Positions 1 to 6,215 of a DNA stretch of 13,047 bases are shown piece after piece. The stretch spans positions 1-13,047 of the forward strand of contig JAOPWF010000144.1 in NCBI GenBank assembly GCA_025965815.1, given 5' to 3'. The notes beneath the pieces were generated by a model. That model saw only the letters and a list, made by a program, of their open reading frames with translations, was not told the origin of the DNA and searched no databases. Position numbers and translations under genes: made by a program. The DNA is from Mycobacterium sp. (GTDB taxonomy: Bacteria; Actinomycetota; Actinomycetes; Mycobacteriales; Mycobacteriaceae). Each line of letters opens with the position of its first letter. Position 1 is the first letter of the stretch.

Positions 1-278
1 AACGCCGCGGAGAAATACAGCATCGTGTCACCGAGCTGGGTGTGCGTATGCAACAACGGCGATCGACCGGACCGCTTCTCCAGCCATTCGCCCGCATCGG
101 TCGTCAGCGGCGTCAGGAGCGCGGTGACCGCGGCTAGCGCGAGCACCAGCCATACCAGCCGCTGACGTGCCGCTGGCCATAGCGCGCAGACGGTCGCGAG
201 AATCGCGGTCAGCGGGGCCAGGACCACGATGAAATGCACAAGCAGAACGTGGGCGGGGAGCCCGTTGAACGTCGACAA
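1..278 (-). CDS. DUF2231-type membrane protein, partial (C-terminus outside window)
   Basis: About 92 N-terminal codons are visible; the gene runs off the left edge. The TTG start at 278 is chosen because AGGAG lies six bases upstream and the resulting N-terminus (FNGLPAHVLLVHF) matches the usual start of DUF2231 membrane proteins. Two hydrophobic stretches are visible, about residues 11-34 and 41-58. A loop follows with DAGEWLEKR and a His-rich segment HTHTQLGD (residues 77-84), where another membrane segment begins. His10, His15, Glu64, His77 and His79 lie near membrane borders, an arrangement that could bind metal or heme, but that is inference. The function of the family is not established. 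It lies 54 bases downstream of the ferredoxin gene, on the same strand, with its own ribosome binding site, so it may be the last gene of the redox operon. Confidence 0.75.
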   Translation of the reverse strand, partial: MSTFNGLPAHVLLVHFIVVLAPLTAILATVCALWPAARQRLVWLVLALAAVTALLTPLTTDAGEWLEKRSGRSPLLHTHTQLGDTMLYFSAA

Positions 279-332
279 TTGTCGCTCCTCGAACGATAGC
301 GGGGATGCAGCTAAGACCGAACCAACTACCAC

Positions 333-608
333 CTACTGAAAAGTTACTGCCTCTCTGTCCCTCGAGGCGCGTCCGGTCGCGTCCGTGACCAGCGAGAGGG
401 CGAGGCGGGGGCATCGGTCGACGGCATTACGTGCGTCTGACTGTGTCGACGGGGGTATGCGCGGTTCGCGGGAACCGTCACGGGTGACGGGATATCCCCA
501 GTCGTCGCGGGTGAGCAGGCGCGGCAGCAGCTCGGTGCACAGCCCGCGGCCATCGCATCGCGTCCAATCGATGTGTAGGCGCGACGGCAGTGCGGGTGTT
601 GCTTTCAC
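333..608 (-). CDS. Small ferredoxin, probably [3Fe-4S] type
   Basis: A 91-residue soluble protein of the short actinobacterial ferredoxin family, which carries single electrons in the cytosol. The visible ligands are Cys18 and Cys24 in CDGRGLC and Cys66 in a CP motif (DRCPRLAL). There are no other cysteines, so a three-ligand [3Fe-4S] cluster is expected, as in ferredoxins that serve cytochromes P450. The middle segment LLTRDDWGYPV is the usual linker of this family. The GTG start at 608 overlaps the TGA of the upstream NuoF-like gene as GTGA, so the two are probably translationally coupled. Context suggests it accepts electrons from the NuoF-like protein and passes them on, perhaps to the membrane cytochrome. 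The tail after residue 76 is short, charged and unremarkable. Confidence 0.88.
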   Translation of the reverse strand: MKATPALPSRLHIDWTRCDGRGLCTELLPRLLTRDDWGYPVTRDGSREPRIPPSTQSDARNAVDRCPRLALSLVTDATGRASRDREAVTFQ

Positions 609-1879
609 GTCAGTCTCGCGTCGCGGCGGAGGTCGTAGTGTGCAGCGCCGCGAGCCGTGATCAGCAGGGCGTCGCAGCGGCCGTGGCAGTGGTGAGCGAT
701 GTCGGTGGCGAACACGTCGAGTGCACTGCGGATCAGGCGCGCAGTTCCGTCGGGGTGGCGACACGAGCCGCGGCCGTCGATGAGATCTAGCATCCGGTGT
801 ATCTCGCCGAGGAGAGGGTCATCGACTCGGCTGTAGGCAAGCTCGTCGAGCAGCTGGGCCAGTCGCGGGAGGCCGTTGAGGCACGGGCCGCATTGGCCGG
901 CGCTTTCGTCGGCGAGGTAGGCGGCGATGTCTGCGGTGCGTGCGAGTCCGCACTCGTGGACGCCGAGTGCATGGATGACGCCGGCGCCCGGACTCGCCCC
1001 GACCCGCGTAAGGGAGGCCCGACAGAGCCGACTGCCGGTGAACCTGGCCGCGGGGATCCAATTGCCGTGGTAGCCGCCAACCAGGACTGCGCGCAGTGCG
1101 CGGGGGTTGGTGGCACCGTTGAGTCCGATCAGGTCCGTTAGCAGAGTTCCGGTCGGCACCTCGGCGACGCTGGGTTTGTTCATCGCACCCGACAGGGTGA
1201 CGAGCATGGTGCCGGGTTCGGCCTGGTCGCCGATTGAACGGAACCAGCGCGGGCCATATCGGGCGATCAACGCGATATGGGCGAGTGTTTCGACATTGTT
1301 GACCAGTGTGGGTCGTCCCCGCACCCCGGATATCGTGGTGAGGACGGTGCGGTCGCGGGGCAGCGCCGGGCCGCCTTCGATCCGCCTGACGACCGCCGAT
1401 TCTTCCCCGGCGACGAAGGTGTCGGGAGCCTCGACGACGGTGACCGGGCGCCGAACCCAGCCCGCCGTGTGACGCTCGTCGAGGGCATCTTTGACCGTCG
1501 GGACGGCGCGCGATGGGACATAAATGAACACCTTGTCGGCCCCTACCGCGTCCGCCGCGAGGCAGAGTCCGTCGAGAATCAGGTGCGGGGCGCGGGCGAG
1601 CAGGACCGCATCCTTGTGGCTCAGGGGTTCGCCTTCGGCGCCGTTGCCGATGACGACCGATTTATTCCCGGTTATTGACGCGATTTTGCGGGCGGCGGAA
1701 AAGCCGGCGCCTCCCCGCCCGGTCAGTCCGGCCTGCTCGAGCGATGTCATCAACGTTTGTCCGTCGGGTTCGGGCAGGGCGCCGAACCGGCGCTGATGTT
1801 GGGTCAAGGTCGGGCCGTCGGCGCTGAACAAGCGATGGGCGGTCGGCGCATGCGGGGCGGCGTGTCTCGGCGTGATCAT
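605..1879 (-). CDS. NuoF-like NADH dehydrogenase (FMN / SLBB / Fe-S domains)
   Basis: A 424-residue protein related to subunit F of complex I, the NADH-oxidising flavoprotein. GRGGAGF (54-60) is the nucleotide/FMN glycine loop. NGAEGEP (79-85), GEESAVVRRIEGG (158-170) and PTLVNNVETLA (190-200) are hallmark NuoF segments. An SLBB domain follows at about 225-275, and a helical Fe-S domain at about 315-390. The Fe-S motif reads SAGQCGPC with Cys330 and Cys333, and Cys373 follows 40 residues later. The family pattern S-C-G-x-C-x-x-C has one more Cys, replaced here by Ala327. Two extra cysteines (398, 402) sit in HHCHGRC near the C-terminus. The ATG at 1879 overlaps the upstream stop as ATGA. There are no partner NuoE or NuoG genes, so it is a stand-alone diaphorase, probably feeding the ferredoxin encoded next. 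Confidence 0.9.
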   Translation of the reverse strand: MITPRHAAPHAPTAHRLFSADGPTLTQHQRRFGALPEPDGQTLMTSLEQAGLTGRGGAGFSAARKIASITGNKSVVIGNGAEGEPLSHKDAVLLARAPHLILDGLCLAADAVGADKVFIYVPSRAVPTVKDALDERHTAGWVRRPVTVVEAPDTFVAGEESAVVRRIEGGPALPRDRTVLTTISGVRGRPTLVNNVETLAHIALIARYGPRWFRSIGDQAEPGTMLVTLSGAMNKPSVAEVPTGTLLTDLIGLNGATNPRALRAVLVGGYHGNWIPAARFTGSRLCRASLTRVGASPGAGVIHALGVHECGLARTADIAAYLADESAGQCGPCLNGLPRLAQLLDELAYSRVDDPLLGEIHRMLDLIDGRGSCRHPDGTARLIRSALDVFATDIAHHCHGRCDALLITARGAAHYDLRRDARLT

Positions 1880-2436
1880 CGCCGCACCGGAATGCGGACG
1901 TCGCGGTATTCGGTGTAGCCGGCGCGCAGCCGCCACGTGAGTGCGGCGGCCACGGTCAGCGCGCAGGACCCGGCGAACAGCAGGAACCACCAGCGGGTCA
2001 CGCCCGTGCCGTTCCCGAGGGCGTGGGCGAAAGCGATCGGCCACAACGCGTAAGTGGCCCCGTGCACGATCCGAAAAACCCGCACCCCAATCCGATGACG
2101 AAGAACGCTGGTAACAATCACAGCGGCGAGCAGATCGAACGCGAGAGTCCCCAACCCCAGCCACAGGGATCGGTAGGCGCCGAGGAACGGCACGACCCAG
2201 TCGACGAGCCGCAACTGGGCGTAGGGGTCGGCGAGCAGCGTCACCACATGCAACATCACCAGCACAACCCCGGCCAGCGCGGCGAAGCGATGGACATCCG
2301 CGACGGCGAACCTCGGCAGCGACAACATCGGGCGACCCGACCGCGTTGCGATCCCCAACGCGAGCGACAGTGTCAGAAAGGCGAGCGCCGTGATCCCGGT
2401 ACCGCGGCCCAACGCCCACAAGGCCTCGTCAGTCAC
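1876..2436 (-). CDS. Ferric-reductase-like diheme transmembrane protein
   Basis: A 186-residue integral membrane protein of the ferric reductase-like domain family (related to MsrQ, FRE and NOX membrane cores). About five or six hydrophobic segments are visible, roughly at 14-32, 50-68, 78-90, 92-112, 124-142 and 148-168. Two histidine pairs stand out: His49/His63 (spacing 14) and His125/His138 (spacing 13), fitting bis-His ligation of two b hemes across the membrane. It has no FAD/NAD domain of its own, unlike eukaryotic ferric reductases, so electrons must come from a partner. The NuoF-like protein or the ferredoxin encoded downstream are obvious candidates. The GTG at 2436 overlaps the apbE stop (GTGA) and fixes the start. 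The electron acceptor outside is unknown. Confidence 0.88.
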   Translation of the reverse strand: MTDEALWALGRGTGITALAFLTLSLALGIATRSGRPMLSLPRFAVADVHRFAALAGVVLVMLHVVTLLADPYAQLRLVDWVVPFLGAYRSLWLGLGTLAFDLLAAVIVTSVLRHRIGVRVFRIVHGATYALWPIAFAHALGNGTGVTRWWFLLFAGSCALTVAAALTWRLRAGYTEYRDVRIPVRR

Positions 2437-3386
2437 CGATGCCTGCCCGGGTCTGAGGCGGGCCAGCCGCCAACGGTGTAAACCACGCGGTCGCTGTCCA
2501 CCAATCGTGCCGGAACGCCAAGGGTCCGTAACCAATTGAGGGCCCGACGTCCGCGGATGATGGCGGCTGTACTGATGGTGTTGGCATCGACACAGGTGCC
2601 TGCGGCGACGGTCACGGTTCGCCATACCGGGTCAGCCGCCAGGCCCGAACGCGGGTCGAGAATGTGGTGCACGAGATCGCCGCCCTTTCGCCATCGCCGG
2701 TGAACGGTGCTCGACGTGGCCAGTCCCGCCCCAGCCGGCATCGCGACCGAACATGCGGGATCCTCGGCGCTGTCGCGGACCAGCACCTGCCAGCCGCCCT
2801 CGGGTGCAGGCCCGGCGGTCGCGATGTCCCCGCCCAGGTTGACCAGCACCCCGCTCCCGGTCGCGTCGACGACGCGGCGTGCGCAGCGATCGGCGGCGAG
2901 TGCTTTCGCCGTGGCACCGAGATCGAGCAGAACCCCGGCGGGGACGGTGAGCGTACGACCGTCGAGGGTGATCATCGACCACGTCGCCGGCACCGTGATG
3001 GACGAAGCCATCAGCGGAGCCTCGTCAAGCTCGGAGAAGTCGCGATCGTATCCGAGGGCAACCACCGCGGCGCCGATCGTAGGGTCCACATCACCACCGG
3101 TGCGGCGCGCTGCCGTCAGAGCAACGCCGATCATCTCCGCAAGCAAGTCACTCACCACGGTCGGCTGCCCCGCCGATCGCGCGAGCGCACACACCTCCGA
3201 ATCGGACCGAAAGCGTGACGCCGCAGCCTCCACAGCATCCAGTTCGGCCTCAACTTCCGCGCGCGCGACGCCCGACGAGCGGGGATCGGTGACCACGACC
3301 TCCATGCTCGTGCTCCACCGCGCCCATTCGATCGCCGCGGTCGCCGGGGCAGTGGCGCCGGACTCGACAGCGGCCGCGATGCTCAC
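2433..3386 (-). CDS. apbE: FAD:protein FMN transferase (ApbE family)
   Basis: A 317-residue ApbE-family enzyme, which uses FAD to attach FMN to a Thr or Ser of a target protein. Family landmarks in order are SRFRSDSEVCAL (58-69), DVDPTIGAAV (99-108), LLDLGATAKALAAD (153-166), VLVNLGGDIATAG (180-192), VHHILDPRSG (239-248, Mg-site and active-site loop) and CVDANTISTAA (265-275, the second acidic metal-site segment). No Sec signal peptide or lipobox is visible, unlike many periplasmic ApbE proteins, so it may act in the cytosol. The GTG at 3386 overlaps the TGA of the upstream gene, which supports this start. The operon contains no recognisable FMN-binding domain protein, the usual target, so its substrate is open. 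Confidence 0.92.
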   Translation of the reverse strand: MSIAAAVESGATAPATAAIEWARWSTSMEVVVTDPRSSGVARAEVEAELDAVEAAASRFRSDSEVCALARSAGQPTVVSDLLAEMIGVALTAARRTGGDVDPTIGAAVVALGYDRDFSELDEAPLMASSITVPATWSMITLDGRTLTVPAGVLLDLGATAKALAADRCARRVVDATGSGVLVNLGGDIATAGPAPEGGWQVLVRDSAEDPACSVAMPAGAGLATSSTVHRRWRKGGDLVHHILDPRSGLAADPVWRTVTVAAGTCVDANTISTAAIIRGRRALNWLRTLGVPARLVDSDRVVYTVGGWPASDPGRHR

Positions 3387-3724
3387 GAGCCGCGGGACCT
3401 TGTGTGAGACGAGCCCGATCCCGGCATCAGCCCAGGGGAATAGTTCGGAGCCATCGACGTCGTCGGTGTTAGGGGCGAGTGCCGCTGGACAGTCGAGCTG
3501 GGGCCGGCGACGGCGGGCGCCGGTGCCGTAAGCGTAGCGGGGGGCGAGCCCTGCTCACCGGTGCCGCCGGCGCTGGTGACGTCGAGAGTGGCGTCCGTCG
3601 ATTGCTCCTTGACAGTGTCGGCGTAGGCGAGGGCGGAGGCACCCGCGACACCGGCGATGCCGATACCGACCAGCGCCCACGATGCGGCGGCTGCGCGGCG
3701 GAATCCCGCACTCGGTGAGTCCAT
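3383..3724 (-). CDS. Short membrane-anchored Ala/Pro/Ser/Thr-rich protein, first gene of redox operon
   Basis: A 113-residue protein not recognised as a named family. Arg9-Arg10 precede one hydrophobic segment (about 12-35, Ala/Gly-rich, ending ASALAYAD), so it is either a signal peptide or a membrane anchor with the tail outside. The rest is low complexity: Thr/Ser/Gly-rich to residue 60, then Pro/Ser/Thr-rich. The C-terminus is basic (HTRSRGS). In comparable ferric reductase-ApbE clusters this position is often held by a small FMN-binding protein. Here no FMN-binding domain is present; only loosely motif-like stretches (STDAT 42-46, SAGGTG 51-56) occur. The ATG at 3724 is preferred for its position before the hydrophobic segment. 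No clear ribosome binding site precedes it. Its stop overlaps the apbE start. Confidence 0.65.
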   Translation of the reverse strand: MDSPSAGFRRAAAASWALVGIGIAGVAGASALAYADTVKEQSTDATLDVTSAGGTGEQGSPPATLTAPAPAVAGPSSTVQRHSPLTPTTSMAPNYSPGLMPGSGSSHTRSRGS

Positions 3725-3745
3725 GGCAACCGATGGTGGCCGCTG

Positions 3746-3767
3746 TTTCTTAGAGCGTTCGAAGAAA
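3746..3767. promoter_or_regulatory. Near-palindrome in the divergent intergenic gap, candidate operator
   Basis: The arms TTTCTT (3746-3751) and AAGAAA (3762-3767) are exact reverse complements, and several of the ten central bases are also symmetric (GA.CG.TC). It lies in the 42-base gap between the redox operon and the response regulator gene, and abuts the proposed regulator start at 3767. It would suit a dimeric regulator, possibly the adjacent OmpR-type protein, controlling both directions. OmpR-type boxes are more often direct repeats, so this assignment is an inference. Confidence 0.4.
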
Positions 3768-4465
3768 TGGCGTGGCACGCTCGTTGGGTGGCCCATCGTG
3801 ACGCGGCAGCGACATTGCTGCTTGTCGAAGATGACCGTGTGCTCAGCGCGATGCTGACCGAACTGTTTACCGGCGAGGGATATGTCGTCGATGTTGCCTT
3901 CGACGGTCAGCAGGGATTGCACCTCGGTCTTACTGGGAGCTACGACGCCGCGGTCATCGATCGTGGTCTGCCGGTGATGGACGGTTCCGAACTTGTCGTT
4001 CTGCTGCGGTCGAAGGGGGTGACTACCCCGGTGCTGCTCCTTACTGCGCGAGGGTCCGTGGCCGATCGCGTCGACGGCCTCGATGCCGGGGCCCAGGACT
4101 ACTTGGTGAAACCGTTCGAGGTGCCTGAACTTCTCGCCCGGGTGCGGTCGCTGGTCCGCCGGCCCGGTGGCGGTTCAGCTCTGCGGGTGGGCGGGTTGTG
4201 CTTGAACCGGATGACCCGCACCGTCGGTGGCACTGCGTTGGGGGGTGAGCAGGTGGAGCTGTCTGAGCGGGAAGCCGCTTTGCTGGCCGTTCTGATGAGC
4301 GCGCCGCGACGGGTCTTCACTCGCGGCCAGTTGCTCGCCTCGGCGTTCGGCGGTGCCGACTCAGCGGGTGCGGTGGACACCTACGTGCACTACCTGCGTC
4401 GCAAGCTCGGCAGGGACATTGTGCGGACGATCCATGGAACCGGCTACCGTCTTGGACTCGAATGA
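3767..4465 (+). CDS. OmpR/PhoB-family response regulator
   Basis: A 232-residue two-component response regulator. The receiver domain (about 16-130) has the acidic pocket EDD (21-23), the phospho-acceptor Asp65 in VIDRGLPVMDG, the switch Thr93 in LLTARG and the conserved Lys115 in LVKPF. A winged-helix DNA-binding domain follows (about 137-231), ending in the typical IHGTGYRLG. The start is uncertain. ATG at 3767 gives about 15 residues before the LLLVEDD strand, longer than usual, and has no convincing ribosome binding site. GTG at 3788 and TTG at 3815 are alternatives in the same frame. Its stop overlaps the histidine kinase start as ATGA. It is divergent from the redox operon at 42 bases, so that operon is its most likely target along with its own gene. 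Confidence 0.93.
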   Translation: MAWHARWVAHRDAAATLLLVEDDRVLSAMLTELFTGEGYVVDVAFDGQQGLHLGLTGSYDAAVIDRGLPVMDGSELVVLLRSKGVTTPVLLLTARGSVADRVDGLDAGAQDYLVKPFEVPELLARVRSLVRRPGGGSALRVGGLCLNRMTRTVGGTALGGEQVELSEREAALLAVLMSAPRRVFTRGQLLASAFGGADSAGAVDTYVHYLRRKLGRDIVRTIHGTGYRLGLE

Positions 4466-5718
4466 CGCCTCGCCCTCCGGCAAGTGATATCGCCGCGGTT
4501 CATCGGGCCGGCAGAGCAGCCGCGGTGCAGGCCTCCGTTGCACTGGCCGCGGTGCTGCTCGTGGTGGGCGCGGTAATTTTCGCTGTCGACGTGCACGTGC
4601 AAAATCAGCAGATCACCGCGCAACTGGTCTCGGTGACATCCACCGCCGACGACGTCACCGATCCGCCGCCGGGGATGGTTCTGGCGCTGCGCGATAAAGC
4701 GGGCAATGTGTCGGTCGGCGCGCACCCGTCGATGACCACTCACATGCTCGGGGGGCCCACTGGATTCTCCGATGTCCGCGTCGGAGATCAGCATTACCGC
4801 GCCCTGGTGGCAGACAACAGCCACGGCCGCGTCGTCGCGCTCCTCGACCTCCAGCCCTATGAAACCGGCCGGAGCCGCCTGCTGGTATCCCTAGGGGCTG
4901 CTGAGCTGGCCGGCATCCTGGCTTCGATCGCGGTGGTCGTCTCGCTGACGCGCCGATCGATCCGGCCACTGTCTCAGGCGTTGGCCCTGCAACGTCAGTT
5001 CGTCGCCGACGCGTCCCACGAACTCCGGGCACCCCTGACCGTGCTGAATACTCGCGCGCAACTCATCGCTCGCCGTTTCGATCATGGCGACGCACACGAG
5101 GCTAAAAACCACATCGACGCCCTGATCTCCGACACCCGGACACTCGGCGATGTCATCGACGACCTGCTCGCCTCGGCGTCAATGGCCACAGACACTGCAC
5201 CAATCGATCGGATCGAGGTGTCTGCTCTCGCCCATGCGGTTCGCGAGACCATGTCCGAGCACGCCCAAACTGCAGGCGTGACGCTTAAGGCCGAACGGGA
5301 TAAGGGCAGGGCTGCAACGGATTTCGTGGTCCTCGGCTCGGCGGCGGCGCTGCGCCGAGCCATCACTTCGCTCGTGGATAATGCCCTGTCCCACGAACAC
5401 TCAGGTGGAACGATCACGATCAGAGTCGGCCGCCGCTCCGGCACCGTTGTCGTGGACGTGCGGGACGACGGAGTGGGAGTCGATCCCGCCGCGGTGGCAA
5501 CACTGTTCACACGTTTCTCGCACGGCGACCACCACACCGCCACGGCAGGTCGACGACGCTACGGTATCGGCCTCGCCCTGGTTCGCGAGATCGCCCACGC
5601 CCACCACGGCGATATTCAGGTATCGCAGACACCTGGCGGCGGAGCGACGTTCACACTCACCATCCCCGCCGCGCACCCACTAGGCCCTCATGATCCGGGT
5701 GGCCACACCCGTCCTTGA
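4462..5718 (+). CDS. Membrane sensor histidine kinase
   Basis: A 418-residue sensor kinase, the cognate partner of the overlapping response regulator. There is a first membrane segment at about 23-43, an extracytoplasmic loop of about 100 residues (44-138) with no recognised domain, and a second membrane segment at about 141-162. The dimerisation/H-box follows with FVADASHELRAPLTVL and phospho-His186. The ATPase core has an N-box around Asn307 (SLVDNALSHE), G1 box RDDGVGVD (334-341) and G2 box YGIGLAL (367-373). A full HAMP domain is not obvious; only a short basic linker (TRRSIRP) separates the membrane from the H-box. The sensory loop has no cysteine and only scattered His residues, so no ligand can be read from it. 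The tail after residue 402 is His/Pro/Gly-rich. Confidence 0.93.
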   Translation: MTPRPPASDIAAVHRAGRAAAVQASVALAAVLLVVGAVIFAVDVHVQNQQITAQLVSVTSTADDVTDPPPGMVLALRDKAGNVSVGAHPSMTTHMLGGPTGFSDVRVGDQHYRALVADNSHGRVVALLDLQPYETGRSRLLVSLGAAELAGILASIAVVVSLTRRSIRPLSQALALQRQFVADASHELRAPLTVLNTRAQLIARRFDHGDAHEAKNHIDALISDTRTLGDVIDDLLASASMATDTAPIDRIEVSALAHAVRETMSEHAQTAGVTLKAERDKGRAATDFVVLGSAAALRRAITSLVDNALSHEHSGGTITIRVGRRSGTVVVDVRDDGVGVDPAAVATLFTRFSHGDHHTATAGRRRYGIGLALVREIAHAHHGDIQVSQTPGGGATFTLTIPAAHPLGPHDPGGHTRP

Positions 5719-5754
5719 TCGGTATCCACCTCGAGGCGCGGCTCACCATCACCG

Positions 5755-5769
5755 CCCCCCGGACGGGGG
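5755..5769 (+). terminator. GC hairpin after the histidine kinase, weak terminator candidate
   Basis: CCCCC (5756-5760), loop GGAC, then GGGGG (5765-5769), starting 37 bases after the kinase stop. There is no T-tract, which is common for mycobacterial terminators, so this is only suggestive. It would separate the two-component operon from the DUF1918 gene. Confidence 0.3.
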
Positions 5770-5771
5770 AA

Positions 5772-5791
5772 CCGGGACTTTCGGCTAGACC
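5772..5791 (+). promoter_or_regulatory. DosR-like half-box upstream of the DUF1918 gene
   Basis: CCGGGACTTTCGGCTAGA matches the left half of the DosR box consensus TTSGGGACTWWAGTCCCSAA. By hand alignment about 13 of 20 positions agree; the GGGACTT core is exact and the right half is poor. It lies about 75-95 bases before the gene's start. The DUF1918 gene Rv0569 of M. tuberculosis belongs to the DosR dormancy regulon, which raises the prior for a real site. Confidence 0.4.
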
Positions 5792-5866
5792 AACAGTGGC
5801 ATGCCCTTCCCAAGAGTGGCAGGCGCGCGCACGATGGGAAACGGAGGCGAAGGAAAGGAGTGGGTG

Positions 5867-6136
5867 ATGAAGGCCGAGGTAGGCGACTGGTTGGTGATTA
5901 AGGGCACGACAGTGGAGCGACCCGATCAGCGTGGGGTGATCACCGAGGTGCGTTCGGCGGACGGCTCGCCGCCATACATGGTGCGATGGCTCACCACCGG
6001 CCATGTGGCAACTGTATTTCCCGGCGCGGATGCCGTCGTCGTCACGTCCGCGGAGCAGGAGGCGGCGGACAATCGGGCGCGGTCCCGGTCCGCGTCGGTG
6101 GAGACCGCGATCGCGCACCACAGCAAGAGCGAGTAA
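5867..6136 (+). CDS. DUF1918 small protein (Rv0569-like)
   Basis: An 89-residue protein that is essentially one DUF1918 domain. The N-terminal SH3-like segment MKAEVGDWLVIKG, the central RGVITEVRSADGSPPYMVRW (21-41) and FPGADAVVVTSAEQ (51-64) are close to M. tuberculosis Rv0569 and Rv2302 as remembered. The fold suggests a small binding module; the molecular role is not established, though Rv0569 is induced under hypoxia through DosR. The ATG at 5867 is preceded by AAAGGAG six bases upstream, which decides it over an upstream in-frame ATG at 5801. The tail (RARSRSASVETAIAHHSKSE) is polar and probably helical. It is a single gene, on the same strand as the kinase but 148 bases away. Confidence 0.9.
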   Translation: MKAEVGDWLVIKGTTVERPDQRGVITEVRSADGSPPYMVRWLTTGHVATVFPGADAVVVTSAEQEAADNRARSRSASVETAIAHHSKSE

Positions 6137-6215
6137 GTGCGCAACTGATCCTGCCCGGCTTCGAGGCTATGAACTCACCCCGTTGTTGCCATGCCCGATG
6201 CGGGTGACCTGCGGA
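6137..6215. other. Short spacer without gene
   Basis: Between the DUF1918 stop and the stop of the minus-strand cyclase-like remnant. The genes converge here. Only a very short CCCG-ATG-CGGG stem is visible (about 6194-6204); nothing else was found. Confidence 0.5.

Noticed and set aside
605..2419. A 604-residue open frame fusing the cytochrome region to the NuoF-like protein
   Set aside because: The first 180 residues are Arg-rich and read the ferric-reductase gene out of frame. The true start is ATG 1879 in an ATGA overlap.
3350..3364. SGAT at residues 9-12 of the ApbE protein as a self-flavinylation site
   Set aside because: The surrounding residues (AVESGATAP) lack the Asp and the hydrophobic position of the known motif and there is no FMN-binding fold; most likely chance in an Ala-rich N-terminus.
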